A program made the translations under genes and the position numbers. Below the pieces are notes generated by a model. It had not been told where the DNA came from. It made no database searches and saw only the letters and a program-made list of their open reading frames with translations. A DNA stretch of 7,418 nucleotides from Flavobacteriaceae bacterium (GTDB lineage: Bacteria; Bacteroidota; Bacteroidia; Flavobacteriales; Flavobacteriaceae): the NCBI GenBank assembly GCA_016763715.1, contig JAESTG010000354.1, positions 1 through 7,418 on the forward strand, written 5' to 3'. Position 1 is the stretch's first letter. Each line of letters begins with the position of its first letter. Shown here in pieces: positions 1 through 6,590 of the stretch.

Positions 1-675
1 GAACTTAGCATACAAATTTATGGTATTATATTCTTTTGTGAACGCTATAAATTCATTTTTATATCTTTCTTCGAACGAACTTAAAAGATAGCTTTTCTCT
101 CCTGTCTTAAAGTTTTTACCCGCTGCCTGCCAGTATAAATGTTCTAAGGCATGTTCATATGAAGTGTTTCTGTCAATACTGTCTCGGAATCTTGCATCAA
201 TTAAGTTGATTAAATCTGTTGATGCAAACTCAATTTTTCGGTATTGGGCGCTTTGAAACCCACTAGCTGGTGTTAGGGTATTTCTAAATTTTAAATACTG
301 TTCAACTTCCATTCCTTCAGACATAATATTGAAAGACGAAGTTAGCATGTCAAAATAACGACTAATTCGCATCAAACGTTCTGAGAAAAACTGAGCTTCC
401 AAATTTTCATGATGTGAAACTTGCTCAATTTCCCATAGAATCATCTTAAATAGCAATTCATTAATTTGATGGTACATGATAAAGACCATCTCATCAGGTA
501 GAGTGGTTCGCTGCGTTTGCAGTCCTAATAAAGCGTCCGTTTGAATATAATCCCAATAGGTAATTGGTTCGCCATAAAGCAATCCTTCCAAATGGGTATC
601 CACATCCTGACCTATTGCATCGTATTTATGCTTTAATTGCTCGAGTAGTTGTTCGGTTTTTGGTTGTTTCTTCAT
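1..675 (-). CDS. kynA: Tryptophan 2,3-dioxygenase, C-terminus cut off by window edge
   Basis: Heme enzyme that opens the indole ring of L-tryptophan with O2 to give N-formylkynurenine, the first step of the kynurenine pathway; cytoplasmic. The frame is open from ATG at 673-675 to the window edge, giving 225 residues; family members of this kind run to roughly 300, so the C-terminal part, including the proximal heme histidine, lies outside. Visible hallmarks are the YGEPITYWDYIQ segment (about 34-45), DEMVFIMYHQINELLFKMIL (about 61-80) with the distal-pocket histidine H69, and FRNTLTPASGFQS (130-142), whose Arg131 matches the substrate-carboxylate arginine of the family. ATG was chosen because the encoded protein starts where the family does and the codon lies 3 nt after the stop of the upstream DUF3108 gene, suggesting co-transcription and translational coupling. 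No frameshift or odd residue is visible. Identification is confident. Confidence 0.95.
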   Translation of the reverse strand, partial: MKKQPKTEQLLEQLKHKYDAIGQDVDTHLEGLLYGEPITYWDYIQTDALLGLQTQRTTLPDEMVFIMYHQINELLFKMILWEIEQVSHHENLEAQFFSERLMRISRYFDMLTSSFNIMSEGMEVEQYLKFRNTLTPASGFQSAQYRKIEFASTDLINLIDARFRDSIDRNTSYEHALEHLYWQAAGKNFKTGEKSYLLSSFEERYKNEFIAFTKEYNTINLYAKF

Positions 676-678
676 GTG

Positions 679-1449
679 TTAATCTACTTGTATTCTGAAT
701 GAATTTTTTAATCCTCTAAATTCACTAAGAGATGCTTTTAGTGATCCTATGGCCAAATCGGCCTTTATTAAAACTGGCATTCTATTACTATCATCGGTAA
801 CCCAAACAGTTAAACTTTCTTTTTCCTTGAAGACACGCCCCGATTGTACATAGGGCCTAAATTTCAAAGTGGGTACTTTTCCAAATTTAGTTCGAATGAC
901 TTCTCTTCCTAAAAATTTAAGTCTGAATTTATAACTTTCCTTATCGAAAAACATATTCATATCTATCGTCTCTCCTACTTCAATATTAGAAACATCCAGA
1001 CGACTGCGAAGATAATAAAATGCAGAGACCATATCCTGTGCATCCTTAGGAAAATCGACCCATTCTTTGGTTTTATGCTTTTTGTTATTTACAAGTGCTT
1101 TCCCTCTTTCGTGATCAAAGTCTATTTGAATATCCTTGGTATGTCCTCCTTCGTCTATTTTCCGAATAAAACGATATGGCATATCCGTTTCCTTATCTAC
1201 ATAGGACTGGTAATCATCATCTACCTTGAAAAAAGCACGAGAAAACCCAGTAGTTTTTCCATATCCCTTTATATGATATACTTCTTTACCATTCAAAATT
1301 TCATTACCAACTTCTAAGGTCGCATAGCCCGCAGTAACAAAGCCATAATGCACTCGAAATTTAAACCATTCGCCATCACCATAGGCTCGCTCTTGTGCAG
1401 TTGAAAGCAACGTTATACCGCAAAGAAATAAAAATATAAATTGTTTCAT
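679..1449 (-). CDS. Exported DUF3108-family protein
   Basis: A 256-residue protein of unknown function. Residues 1-18 look like a Sec signal peptide: one Lys, a hydrophobic core FIFLFLCGITLL, then STA before QE, a plausible signal peptidase I site. C10 sits within the hydrophobic core and is not in a convincing lipobox, so a soluble periplasmic or loosely attached protein is more likely than a lipoprotein. The mature part begins GEWFKFRVHYGFVTAGYATLEV and continues as alternating hydrophobic beta-rich segments, the pattern of the DUF3108 family. No catalytic motif is evident. The gene starts 111 bp after hppD stops, and its own stop is 3 nt before the kynA ATG, so it is probably translated together with tryptophan dioxygenase. 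An envelope protein inside a cytoplasmic catabolic cluster is unexpected; whether it takes part in the pathway cannot be told from sequence. Family assignment is from recognition of the N-terminal motif. Confidence 0.8.
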   Translation of the reverse strand: MKQFIFLFLCGITLLSTAQERAYGDGEWFKFRVHYGFVTAGYATLEVGNEILNGKEVYHIKGYGKTTGFSRAFFKVDDDYQSYVDKETDMPYRFIRKIDEGGHTKDIQIDFDHERGKALVNNKKHKTKEWVDFPKDAQDMVSAFYYLRSRLDVSNIEVGETIDMNMFFDKESYKFRLKFLGREVIRTKFGKVPTLKFRPYVQSGRVFKEKESLTVWVTDDSNRMPVLIKADLAIGSLKASLSEFRGLKNSFRIQVD

Positions 1450-1512
1450 TGTAATCTAGTTTGAGGTGTATAGTAAGCAACTTGCAAGGACTGTTCCAAA
1501 AACAAAACCCCA

Positions 1513-1529
1513 CCATCTTTAGACGATGG
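1513..1529 (-). terminator. Possible weak terminator after hppD
   Basis: About 30 bp past the hppD stop, the minus strand reads CCATC, a 7-nt loop GTCTAAA, then GATGG, followed by TGGGG and the T-rich stretch TTTTGTTTTTGG (down to 1496). The stem has only 5 pairs and the T-run does not directly abut it, so at best this is a leaky terminator or a processing hairpin between hppD and the DUF3108 gene. Confidence 0.25.
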
Positions 1530-1560
1530 AATTTTCAATCTGTTACATACTACCACCATA

Positions 1561-2724
1561 CTACAACGTTCCTCTTCGTGCTTGTTGTCTTTCAATAGCC
1601 TCAAAAAGTGCTTTAAAGTTTCCAACCCCAAAAGATTGTGCTCCTTTTCGTTGTATAATCTCAATGAACATGGTAGGTCTGTCAAGTACATTGTTCGTAA
1701 ACAATTGTAATAAATAACCTTCCTCATCTCTGTCTATTAAAACTCCATGTTTTTTTAATACTTCAATATCTTCATCTATCTCTCCAACTCGTTCTAAAAT
1801 ATCATCATAATAGGTTTCTGGCACATATAAAAACTCTACCCCTCGATCTCGCATTGCCGAAACAGTGGCAACAATATCATCAGTTGCTAAGGCAAGGTGT
1901 TGCACTCCCGCTCCATTATAAAAATCTAGATATTCTTCAATCTGTGATTTCTTTTCAGCTTTTGCTGGTTCGTTGATTGGGAACTTAATACGTCCGTTTC
2001 CATTACTCATCACCTTACTCATCAATGCAGTATATTCGGTAGCGATGTCGTCATCCGCGAACGAGATAATTTGAGCAAACCCCATTACTTCAGCATAAAA
2101 CTTACACCAAATATTCATTTCATTCCAACCCACATTTCCAACGATATGATCTATAAATTTTAATCCTAATGGTTCAGGGTTATAATGAGATTCCCATTTT
2201 TCGAATCCGGGTAAAAAGATTCCATTGTAATTCTTTCGCTCAATAAACAAGTGCACCGTTTCTCCATAAGTATAGATTCCCGATTTGATTACATATCCAT
2301 CCTCATCCTCCTCTCGTGTAGGTTCCAAATAAGGTTTGGCTCCTCTGCTTGTGGTTTCTTCAAACGCTTTCGTAGCATCATCTACCCAAAGGGCAATCAC
2401 CTTTGCTCCATCGCCATGCTCGTCAATATGACGATTCAAATCTCCTCCTTTATTTAAAGGGGTCGTCAAGACTAATCTAATTTTATCTTGCCTAATTACA
2501 TAAGACACCCGGTCTTTCAAACCTGTTTCCAAGCCTGCATAGGCTTCAGATTGAAACCCGAAGGCACTTTTGTAATAATAAGCCGCTTGCTTGGCGTTTC
2601 CAACATATAGTTCAACATAATCTGTGCCTAATAGGGGAAGGAAATCCTCTGCATCGCTAAATAGCTTTTTCAAGCTATACTCTGTATTCTGTAAATCTTT
2701 TAAATTTTTTATTTCTTTTGCCAT
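1561..2724 (-). CDS. hppD: 4-Hydroxyphenylpyruvate dioxygenase
   Basis: Non-heme Fe(II) enzyme that turns 4-hydroxyphenylpyruvate plus O2 into homogentisate and CO2, the second step of tyrosine degradation; cytoplasmic. The 387 residues match the usual length. Two vicinal-oxygen-chelate domains are visible: an N-terminal one (about 31-165, beginning LLGTDYVELYVGNAKQAAYY) and a catalytic C-terminal one (about 188-360). The iron-binding triad is present: H193 in IDHIVGNV, H276 in GVQHLALAT and E355 in FIEIIQR. The segment GYLLQLFTN (336-344) and the C-terminal gate helix GVGNFKALFEAIE (365-377) are also typical. The ATG at 2722-2724 gives a normal N-terminus; there is no Shine-Dalgarno site, as usual in Bacteroidota. 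hmgA ends 123 bp upstream, so the two consecutive pathway enzymes are adjacent and probably co-transcribed. No key residue is missing. Confidence 0.97.
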   Translation of the reverse strand: MAKEIKNLKDLQNTEYSLKKLFSDAEDFLPLLGTDYVELYVGNAKQAAYYYKSAFGFQSEAYAGLETGLKDRVSYVIRQDKIRLVLTTPLNKGGDLNRHIDEHGDGAKVIALWVDDATKAFEETTSRGAKPYLEPTREEDEDGYVIKSGIYTYGETVHLFIERKNYNGIFLPGFEKWESHYNPEPLGLKFIDHIVGNVGWNEMNIWCKFYAEVMGFAQIISFADDDIATEYTALMSKVMSNGNGRIKFPINEPAKAEKKSQIEEYLDFYNGAGVQHLALATDDIVATVSAMRDRGVEFLYVPETYYDDILERVGEIDEDIEVLKKHGVLIDRDEEGYLLQLFTNNVLDRPTMFIEIIQRKGAQSFGVGNFKALFEAIERQQARRGTL

Positions 2725-2752
2725 TGTAATTGTCTTTTAAAGGTGATTCGTA

Positions 2753-2771
2753 TTTCTTTATTCTGAAGAAA
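2753..2771. promoter_or_regulatory. Inverted repeat upstream of hppD, possible operator
   Basis: TTTCTT (2753-2758), a 7-nt spacer and AAGAAA (2766-2771) form a perfect 6-bp inverted repeat 29 bp before the hppD start, in the 123-bp hmgA-hppD gap. The half-site resembles the TTTCTC/GAGAAA palindrome before hmgA, but the spacer lengths differ (7 against 5). In DNA this AT-rich, such repeats arise easily by chance. I found no convincing Bacteroidota promoter (TTTG then TAnnTTTG) in the gap. Confidence 0.15.
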
Positions 2772-2847
2772 ACGTCGCCTATGACCACATGGCCCTTGAA
2801 TGAGGGGTAAGGTCTATTCGTTTTTGTGCTTTACTTTCCATAATATC

Positions 2848-4011
2848 CTATTGGTTTTCTAACCAAGATTGAAAATAAGTATCATCAGCAATCTTCATTG
2901 CTTCTTCGGTCACCATGAGTGGTTTAAAAGTATCCACCATTACGGCCAATTCACTAGTCTCAGTTTTACCAATACTTCGCTCTGTCGCTCCAGGGTGTGG
3001 ACCATGTGGAATCCCAGCAGGATGCAGAGAGATATGGCCTGCATCTATGTCGTTTCTGCTCATAAAATCACCATCTACATAATACAATACCTCATCACTA
3101 TCAATATTGCTGTGATTGTAAGGGGCTGGAATACTGTCTGGATGATAATCGTACAATCGAGGCACAAAACTACAAATCACGAACGTATCGGTCTCAAAAG
3201 TTTGGTGTACAGTTGGCGGCTGATGAATGCGTCCAGTAATAGGTTCAAGATCGTGAATGGAAAAAGCATATGGAAAATTATATCCATCATAACCCACTAC
3301 ATCAAAAGGATGCGTAGCATATATCATATCGAAGATATCGTCATTCTTTTTAACCTTTACTAAAAATTCTCCTGTTTCATCATAAGTTTCCAGTTCCTGT
3401 GGCTTGCGAATATCACGCTCACAAAAGGGGGAATGTTCCAGTAGCTGTCCAAACCAGTTGCGATATCGTTTTGGAGTATAAATAGGGCTTCGTGATTCTA
3501 CAATAAACAATCGATTATTTTCATCATCAAATTGCAATTTATAAATCATCCCTCTTGGAATTAAAAGGTAATCTCCATATTTGAAATTCAAATTTCCCAT
3601 GTGGGTTCGTAGCTTTCCACTTCCTTTATGGATAAAAATAAGTTCGTCCGCATCGGCATTTTTATAAAAATAGTCTTCTTGTGAATGTTTGGGTGCTGCC
3701 AAAATAATATGGCAATCGCTATTGGTTAACACCACCTTTCGGCTTTCTAAATAATCATTCTCTGGTGGCACTTGAAAACCGCGAAAACGGTAGGAGTGCA
3801 TATTATTTGACTTCGCAATTTTAGGTGCTACACCATATTGGCGTTTTATTTCTTTTACCTGTGTAGGGCGATGTTCATGATAGAGGTTACTGTACATCCC
3901 GTCAAAACCGACGGTTCCAAAGAGTTGTTCCGAATAGAGTGTTCCGTCTGGTTTGCGGAACTGAGTGTGTCTTTTAGGGGGTATTTTTCCTAGTTTGTGA
4001 TAAAATGGCAT
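2848..4011 (-). CDS. hmgA: Homogentisate 1,2-dioxygenase
   Basis: Non-heme Fe(II) enzyme that cleaves the ring of homogentisate with O2 to give 4-maleylacetoacetate, the step after HppD; cytoplasmic. The 387-residue protein has the cupin-type fold pattern of the shorter bacterial branch, against about 430-445 in the human/Pseudomonas branch. The N-terminal motif GFDGMYSNLYHEHRPTQV (35-52) and the cupin strand KYGDYLLIPRGMIYKL (144-159) are typical. The metal site lies in PYNHSNIDSDEVLYY (297-311) and LHPAGIPHGPHPG (329-341). H300 and H336 are 36 residues apart, as are the human ligands H335 and H371. The acidic ligand is E307 or D306 (see findings). The ATG at 4009-4011 gives a full N-terminus. 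A 225-bp gap separates it from the patatin gene upstream, the largest in the window and the likely promoter region for the catabolic genes. Confidence 0.96.
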   Translation of the reverse strand: MPFYHKLGKIPPKRHTQFRKPDGTLYSEQLFGTVGFDGMYSNLYHEHRPTQVKEIKRQYGVAPKIAKSNNMHSYRFRGFQVPPENDYLESRKVVLTNSDCHIILAAPKHSQEDYFYKNADADELIFIHKGSGKLRTHMGNLNFKYGDYLLIPRGMIYKLQFDDENNRLFIVESRSPIYTPKRYRNWFGQLLEHSPFCERDIRKPQELETYDETGEFLVKVKKNDDIFDMIYATHPFDVVGYDGYNFPYAFSIHDLEPITGRIHQPPTVHQTFETDTFVICSFVPRLYDYHPDSIPAPYNHSNIDSDEVLYYVDGDFMSRNDIDAGHISLHPAGIPHGPHPGATERSIGKTETSELAVMVDTFKPLMVTEEAMKIADDTYFQSWLENQ

Positions 4012-4070
4012 GCTAGTAATTTTAGGTTAGTACTTCTTTATTCAGCAAAAAAGAGGGGCACTATTCTGGG

Positions 4071-4087
4071 TTTCTCTTGACGAGAAA
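4071..4087. promoter_or_regulatory. Perfect palindrome upstream of hmgA, possible operator
   Basis: TTTCTC (4071-4076), TTGAC, GAGAAA (4082-4087) is a perfect 6-bp inverted repeat with a 5-nt spacer, 59 bp before the hmgA start in the 225-bp gap behind the patatin gene. Its position fits an operator or an mRNA hairpin in the hmgA leader. On the minus strand it is not followed at once by a T-run, so it is a poor terminator. The rest of the gap (4012-4236) shows no convincing terminator for the patatin gene and only a partial -7-like element near 4134-4141. Confidence 0.25.
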
Positions 4088-4236
4088 TTTTAGCAGAAGC
4101 AACAAGTATTTCCAAGTTTTGATTGCCATACTACAAATATCGTAAAAATTTGGGTCTCTTCCCTTTAAGAACTCCAAAATATAAAAGGCTTTACAGAAGA
4201 CGAGGTCATAAAAAGTAAGGGATTGAAATAGTCAAT

Positions 4237-6483
4237 TTAAAACCTAAAACCAACATTCACATACCACTCATCGGTCCTGCGTTCAGGCGAATAGGAATAC
4301 TTTAATTCAATAGGACCAAAGAAAGTCTCCAAACCATAGCCTAAAGCAAAACCACTATAGTCAATCCTCTCAAGCCATTCAACTCGCTCAAACAACTTAT
4401 CCCCAACATTGGCAATATTTCCTGAAATATTAATGTGGTTATTCTTGAAAATTTCACAATCCAAAGTTATTTGTGAACTTAAATAAGTGTCTCCACGTAG
4501 GCTTAACGCTTCATAACCATAAAAAGGGATAATATTATTAAGGGGTTTGTAACCGTAACCGCCAACAAAGAAGTCCAATGAATTAGTTCCTCGGTCTCCC
4601 AATCGAAAACCACCGGATGCTGAAACCAGCATAGAAAAACTAGGTGAGAGTGACAATGCGTATGCTATTTTCGTTTTCGCAATTGAGAAAGGATCGAAGG
4701 TGTCGCTTCTACCTTTAGCAAATAAATACCAATGAAAGTCTCCTTCAAAATAGAGTCCTTCAGTGGGGAAATATTTATTATTAAAAGTATCATACTTCAA
4801 AACACCATAACTACTGAAGTAACTGGTGTTTTCAAAAACAGTTTGAGGGAGGTTGTTTTCATCTACACCTATGGTTTTTGACAACAACCGAAGCCATTTA
4901 TGCTCTGCACCCAAACGCAACAAAAAACTTCTACGAAAAACGGTCTGTGCAAAAATTTGATTGGTAAAATCAGAGTATTCCAAATCCAACTGATTCACCT
5001 GCTGTTGTTGAATAACCGCCTCCTCTTCCCCTAAAATAAAATTGGTAGCTACATCCTGATTAAAAGTATTATAGGCAGAGCTTAGCCCTACACTCCAATA
5101 AAACCCTTTGTCCACATAATAATCTAAATTGCAGCGTAAATTATCCCCTACAACCAAATCCAAAGAAGCCACATCATTATTAGTAAATAACCGTTTTCTG
5201 GTAATATTAATCAAGGCAGCGGTGCGATATAAATCGTCATAATGTACCGCCAATCGAAGTAGCGTTTTCGAACTGCTTTCTTGTAATTGAAACTGAACCG
5301 AATATTCTTCAGCGTTATCTGGGTCTTCAATAAATTTATAATCAATACCATCATAATTGCCTGTAGCAGAAAGGTTATTCACCCCTTCATTGAATTTTTT
5401 ATAGCTCACTTCGGAAGGAATTTTCAATCTCAATTTACCTAAAACATAAGAACGGGTGTAATTCTCATTCCCATGAATTCCAACATCATAAATATAAATG
5501 GATTCTCTGGTATTAAGGATAACGGCACGCTTTGACATTTGAATTTGTTGCGCAGCCGCTTTTTTCAAATTGGGAAGTAATTTGGCTGCAGCTTCTTCTC
5601 CGGCATTTACAAGCTTCGATTCTTCTGCAAAAGAAACCATAGAGAAATCTTTAATTTCTGGATGAATATAGATGTCCGTTTTCTTTCGCTTCTCCACCAT
5701 ATCGTTGATGGTTCGATAATTACTAATTTGTACCATAACATCTACCGCAGACTTCAAATCCTCTCTACCTCTCAATTCATCCTGAACATCCACCCCTATC
5801 ACAATATCTGCACCCATGGCACGTACCTCATCTACTGGGTAATTATTCACTACACCTCCGTCTACATAAATGGTGTCATTAATAATTACGGGGCTAAAAA
5901 GCGACGGCAAAGCTCCGCTTGCAGCCAGCGCTTTGGGCAAATACCCTTTGTTAAGTATGACTTCTTTTCCAGTTTCAATATTGGTAGCCACACACAAAAA
6001 TGGAATTGTCAACTTGCTAAAATCATCCACATCTTTCACATGAATCAACAAACGGGAAAGTAAATTATATATGTTCTGTCCTTTCGAAATTCCCGATGGA
6101 AGCGATAATTTAAAATCATCAAACGGTAAAGTGATTGCATATTTTTCAGAATCTGCCTTTTCATAAAAAGTCTTAGCTCCTCTTGGCACCTCATCCTGAA
6201 TTAAGGTCTGGAAGTCTACTCTCTTAAAAATAGAGTCTAACTGTCTGGCGTTATAACCTGAAGCATACAAGGCGCCTATAATAGCTCCCATACTTGTTCC
6301 ACCAATATAGTCAACCCGAATTCCTGCTTCTTCTATCACTTTTAGCACACCAATATGGGCTAGTCCTTTAGCTCCACCTCCACTCAACACCACGCCAATT
6401 TTAAGATCCTTCTGTTGTGTTTCTTGTGCAAAAGAAAAAGCACCTATTAATAAGGCAATGATGATGATGATGATATGTTTCAA
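4237..6483 (-). CDS. Patatin-like phospholipase with POTRA-like and outer-membrane beta-barrel domains
   Basis: Predicted serine lipase/phospholipase anchored in the outer membrane, 748 residues. Residues 1-19 are a signal peptide (six consecutive Ile, then AFSFA before QE). The patatin domain spans about 27-310: oxyanion loop GGGAKG (35-40), nucleophile S64 in GTSMG (62-66) and the partner D208 in DGG (208-210), so the Ser-Asp dyad is intact. Residues about 328-405 resemble a single POTRA domain, and about 405-748 are alternating strands of a BamA/TpsB-like barrel. Barrel signatures are YFPTEG (571-576), FGPIELKYSYS (722-732) and a terminal aromatic, GFRF. The layout matches PlpD-type proteins (type Vd secretion), although many Bacteroidota members probably remain attached. 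The start is TTG at 6481-6483: no in-frame ATG lies between it and the upstream stop at 6520-6522, and the next in-frame Met is M65, past the catalytic serine. It follows uvrC closely. Natural substrate unknown. Confidence 0.93.
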   Translation of the reverse strand: MKHIIIIIIALLIGAFSFAQETQQKDLKIGVVLSGGGAKGLAHIGVLKVIEEAGIRVDYIGGTSMGAIIGALYASGYNARQLDSIFKRVDFQTLIQDEVPRGAKTFYEKADSEKYAITLPFDDFKLSLPSGISKGQNIYNLLSRLLIHVKDVDDFSKLTIPFLCVATNIETGKEVILNKGYLPKALAASGALPSLFSPVIINDTIYVDGGVVNNYPVDEVRAMGADIVIGVDVQDELRGREDLKSAVDVMVQISNYRTINDMVEKRKKTDIYIHPEIKDFSMVSFAEESKLVNAGEEAAAKLLPNLKKAAAQQIQMSKRAVILNTRESIYIYDVGIHGNENYTRSYVLGKLRLKIPSEVSYKKFNEGVNNLSATGNYDGIDYKFIEDPDNAEEYSVQFQLQESSSKTLLRLAVHYDDLYRTAALINITRKRLFTNNDVASLDLVVGDNLRCNLDYYVDKGFYWSVGLSSAYNTFNQDVATNFILGEEEAVIQQQQVNQLDLEYSDFTNQIFAQTVFRRSFLLRLGAEHKWLRLLSKTIGVDENNLPQTVFENTSYFSSYGVLKYDTFNNKYFPTEGLYFEGDFHWYLFAKGRSDTFDPFSIAKTKIAYALSLSPSFSMLVSASGGFRLGDRGTNSLDFFVGGYGYKPLNNIIPFYGYEALSLRGDTYLSSQITLDCEIFKNNHINISGNIANVGDKLFERVEWLERIDYSGFALGYGLETFFGPIELKYSYSPERRTDEWYVNVGFRF
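6458..6474. repeat. Trinucleotide microsatellite in the patatin signal peptide
   Basis: The plus strand reads ATG five times plus AT, which in the coding frame is five successive ATC codons (Ile4-Ile8), followed by ATT for Ile9. The repeat makes up most of the hydrophobic core of the signal peptide. Slippage by whole units would lengthen or shorten the core by one Ile without breaking the frame. Confidence 0.85.
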
Positions 6484-6519
6484 AGAGTATTCATTTAACT
6501 GGTTGAACGTATTTATTTT

Positions 6520-6590
6520 TTATTTATTCGTTTCAGAATTTTTAAATTGAAAATGTGCTATTATTTTCTTGGATCTACTTGCTCCTACTA
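6520..6590 (-). other. uvrC: Out-of-frame continuation of uvrC (missing second helix-hairpin-helix)
   Basis: If the A7 run at 6591-6597 (coding strand) is read as A6, the uvrC frame continues after ...DALEK with IVGASRSKKIIAHFQ and eight more residues to TAA at 6520-6522, 23 residues in all, replacing the 5-residue tail NSRSK. The segment VGASRSKKIIAHF has the form expected for the second, C-terminal helix-hairpin-helix of UvrC (G, then a basic stretch, then a helix ending in HF). The corrected stop lies 36 bp before the patatin TTG. This supports a one-base frameshift, whether a sequencing error, a real mutation or recoding. Confidence 0.85.

Noticed and set aside
1075..1317. Plus-strand ORF with hydrophobic stretches antisense to the DUF3108 gene
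   Set aside because: The hydrophobicity comes from reversed AT-rich codons; there is no start signal or family match.
1446..1727. 93-codon minus-strand ORF overlapping the end of hppD
   Set aside because: It lies in another frame over the conserved hppD C-terminus (iron ligand E355 and gate helix), has no recognisable domain and no support beyond being open.
2771..2816. Possible terminator after hmgA (CCCT...AGGG and GCC...GGC stems)
   Set aside because: The stems are only 3-4 bp and no proper T-run follows, so read-through into hppD is more likely.
2869..3363. 164-codon plus-strand ORF inside hmgA
   Set aside because: It is antisense to a well-conserved enzyme; its composition (many Ile, His and Tyr) is what reversed coding sequence gives, and no motif is visible.
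4134..4141. Partial Bacteroidota -7 promoter element (GATATTTG on the minus strand) before hmgA
   Set aside because: It differs from TAnnTTTG at the first position and no TTTG lies at the right distance upstream, so it was not called as a promoter.
4165..4209. 14-codon minus-strand ORF (MTSSSVKPFIFWSS) in the gap before hmgA, considered as a leader peptide
   Set aside because: It has no run of Tyr, Phe or Trp codons, no attenuator hairpins follow it, and a frame this short is expected by chance.
5662..6063. 133-codon plus-strand ORF inside the patatin gene
   Set aside because: Antisense shadow of the patatin catalytic domain, with no protein-like motif.
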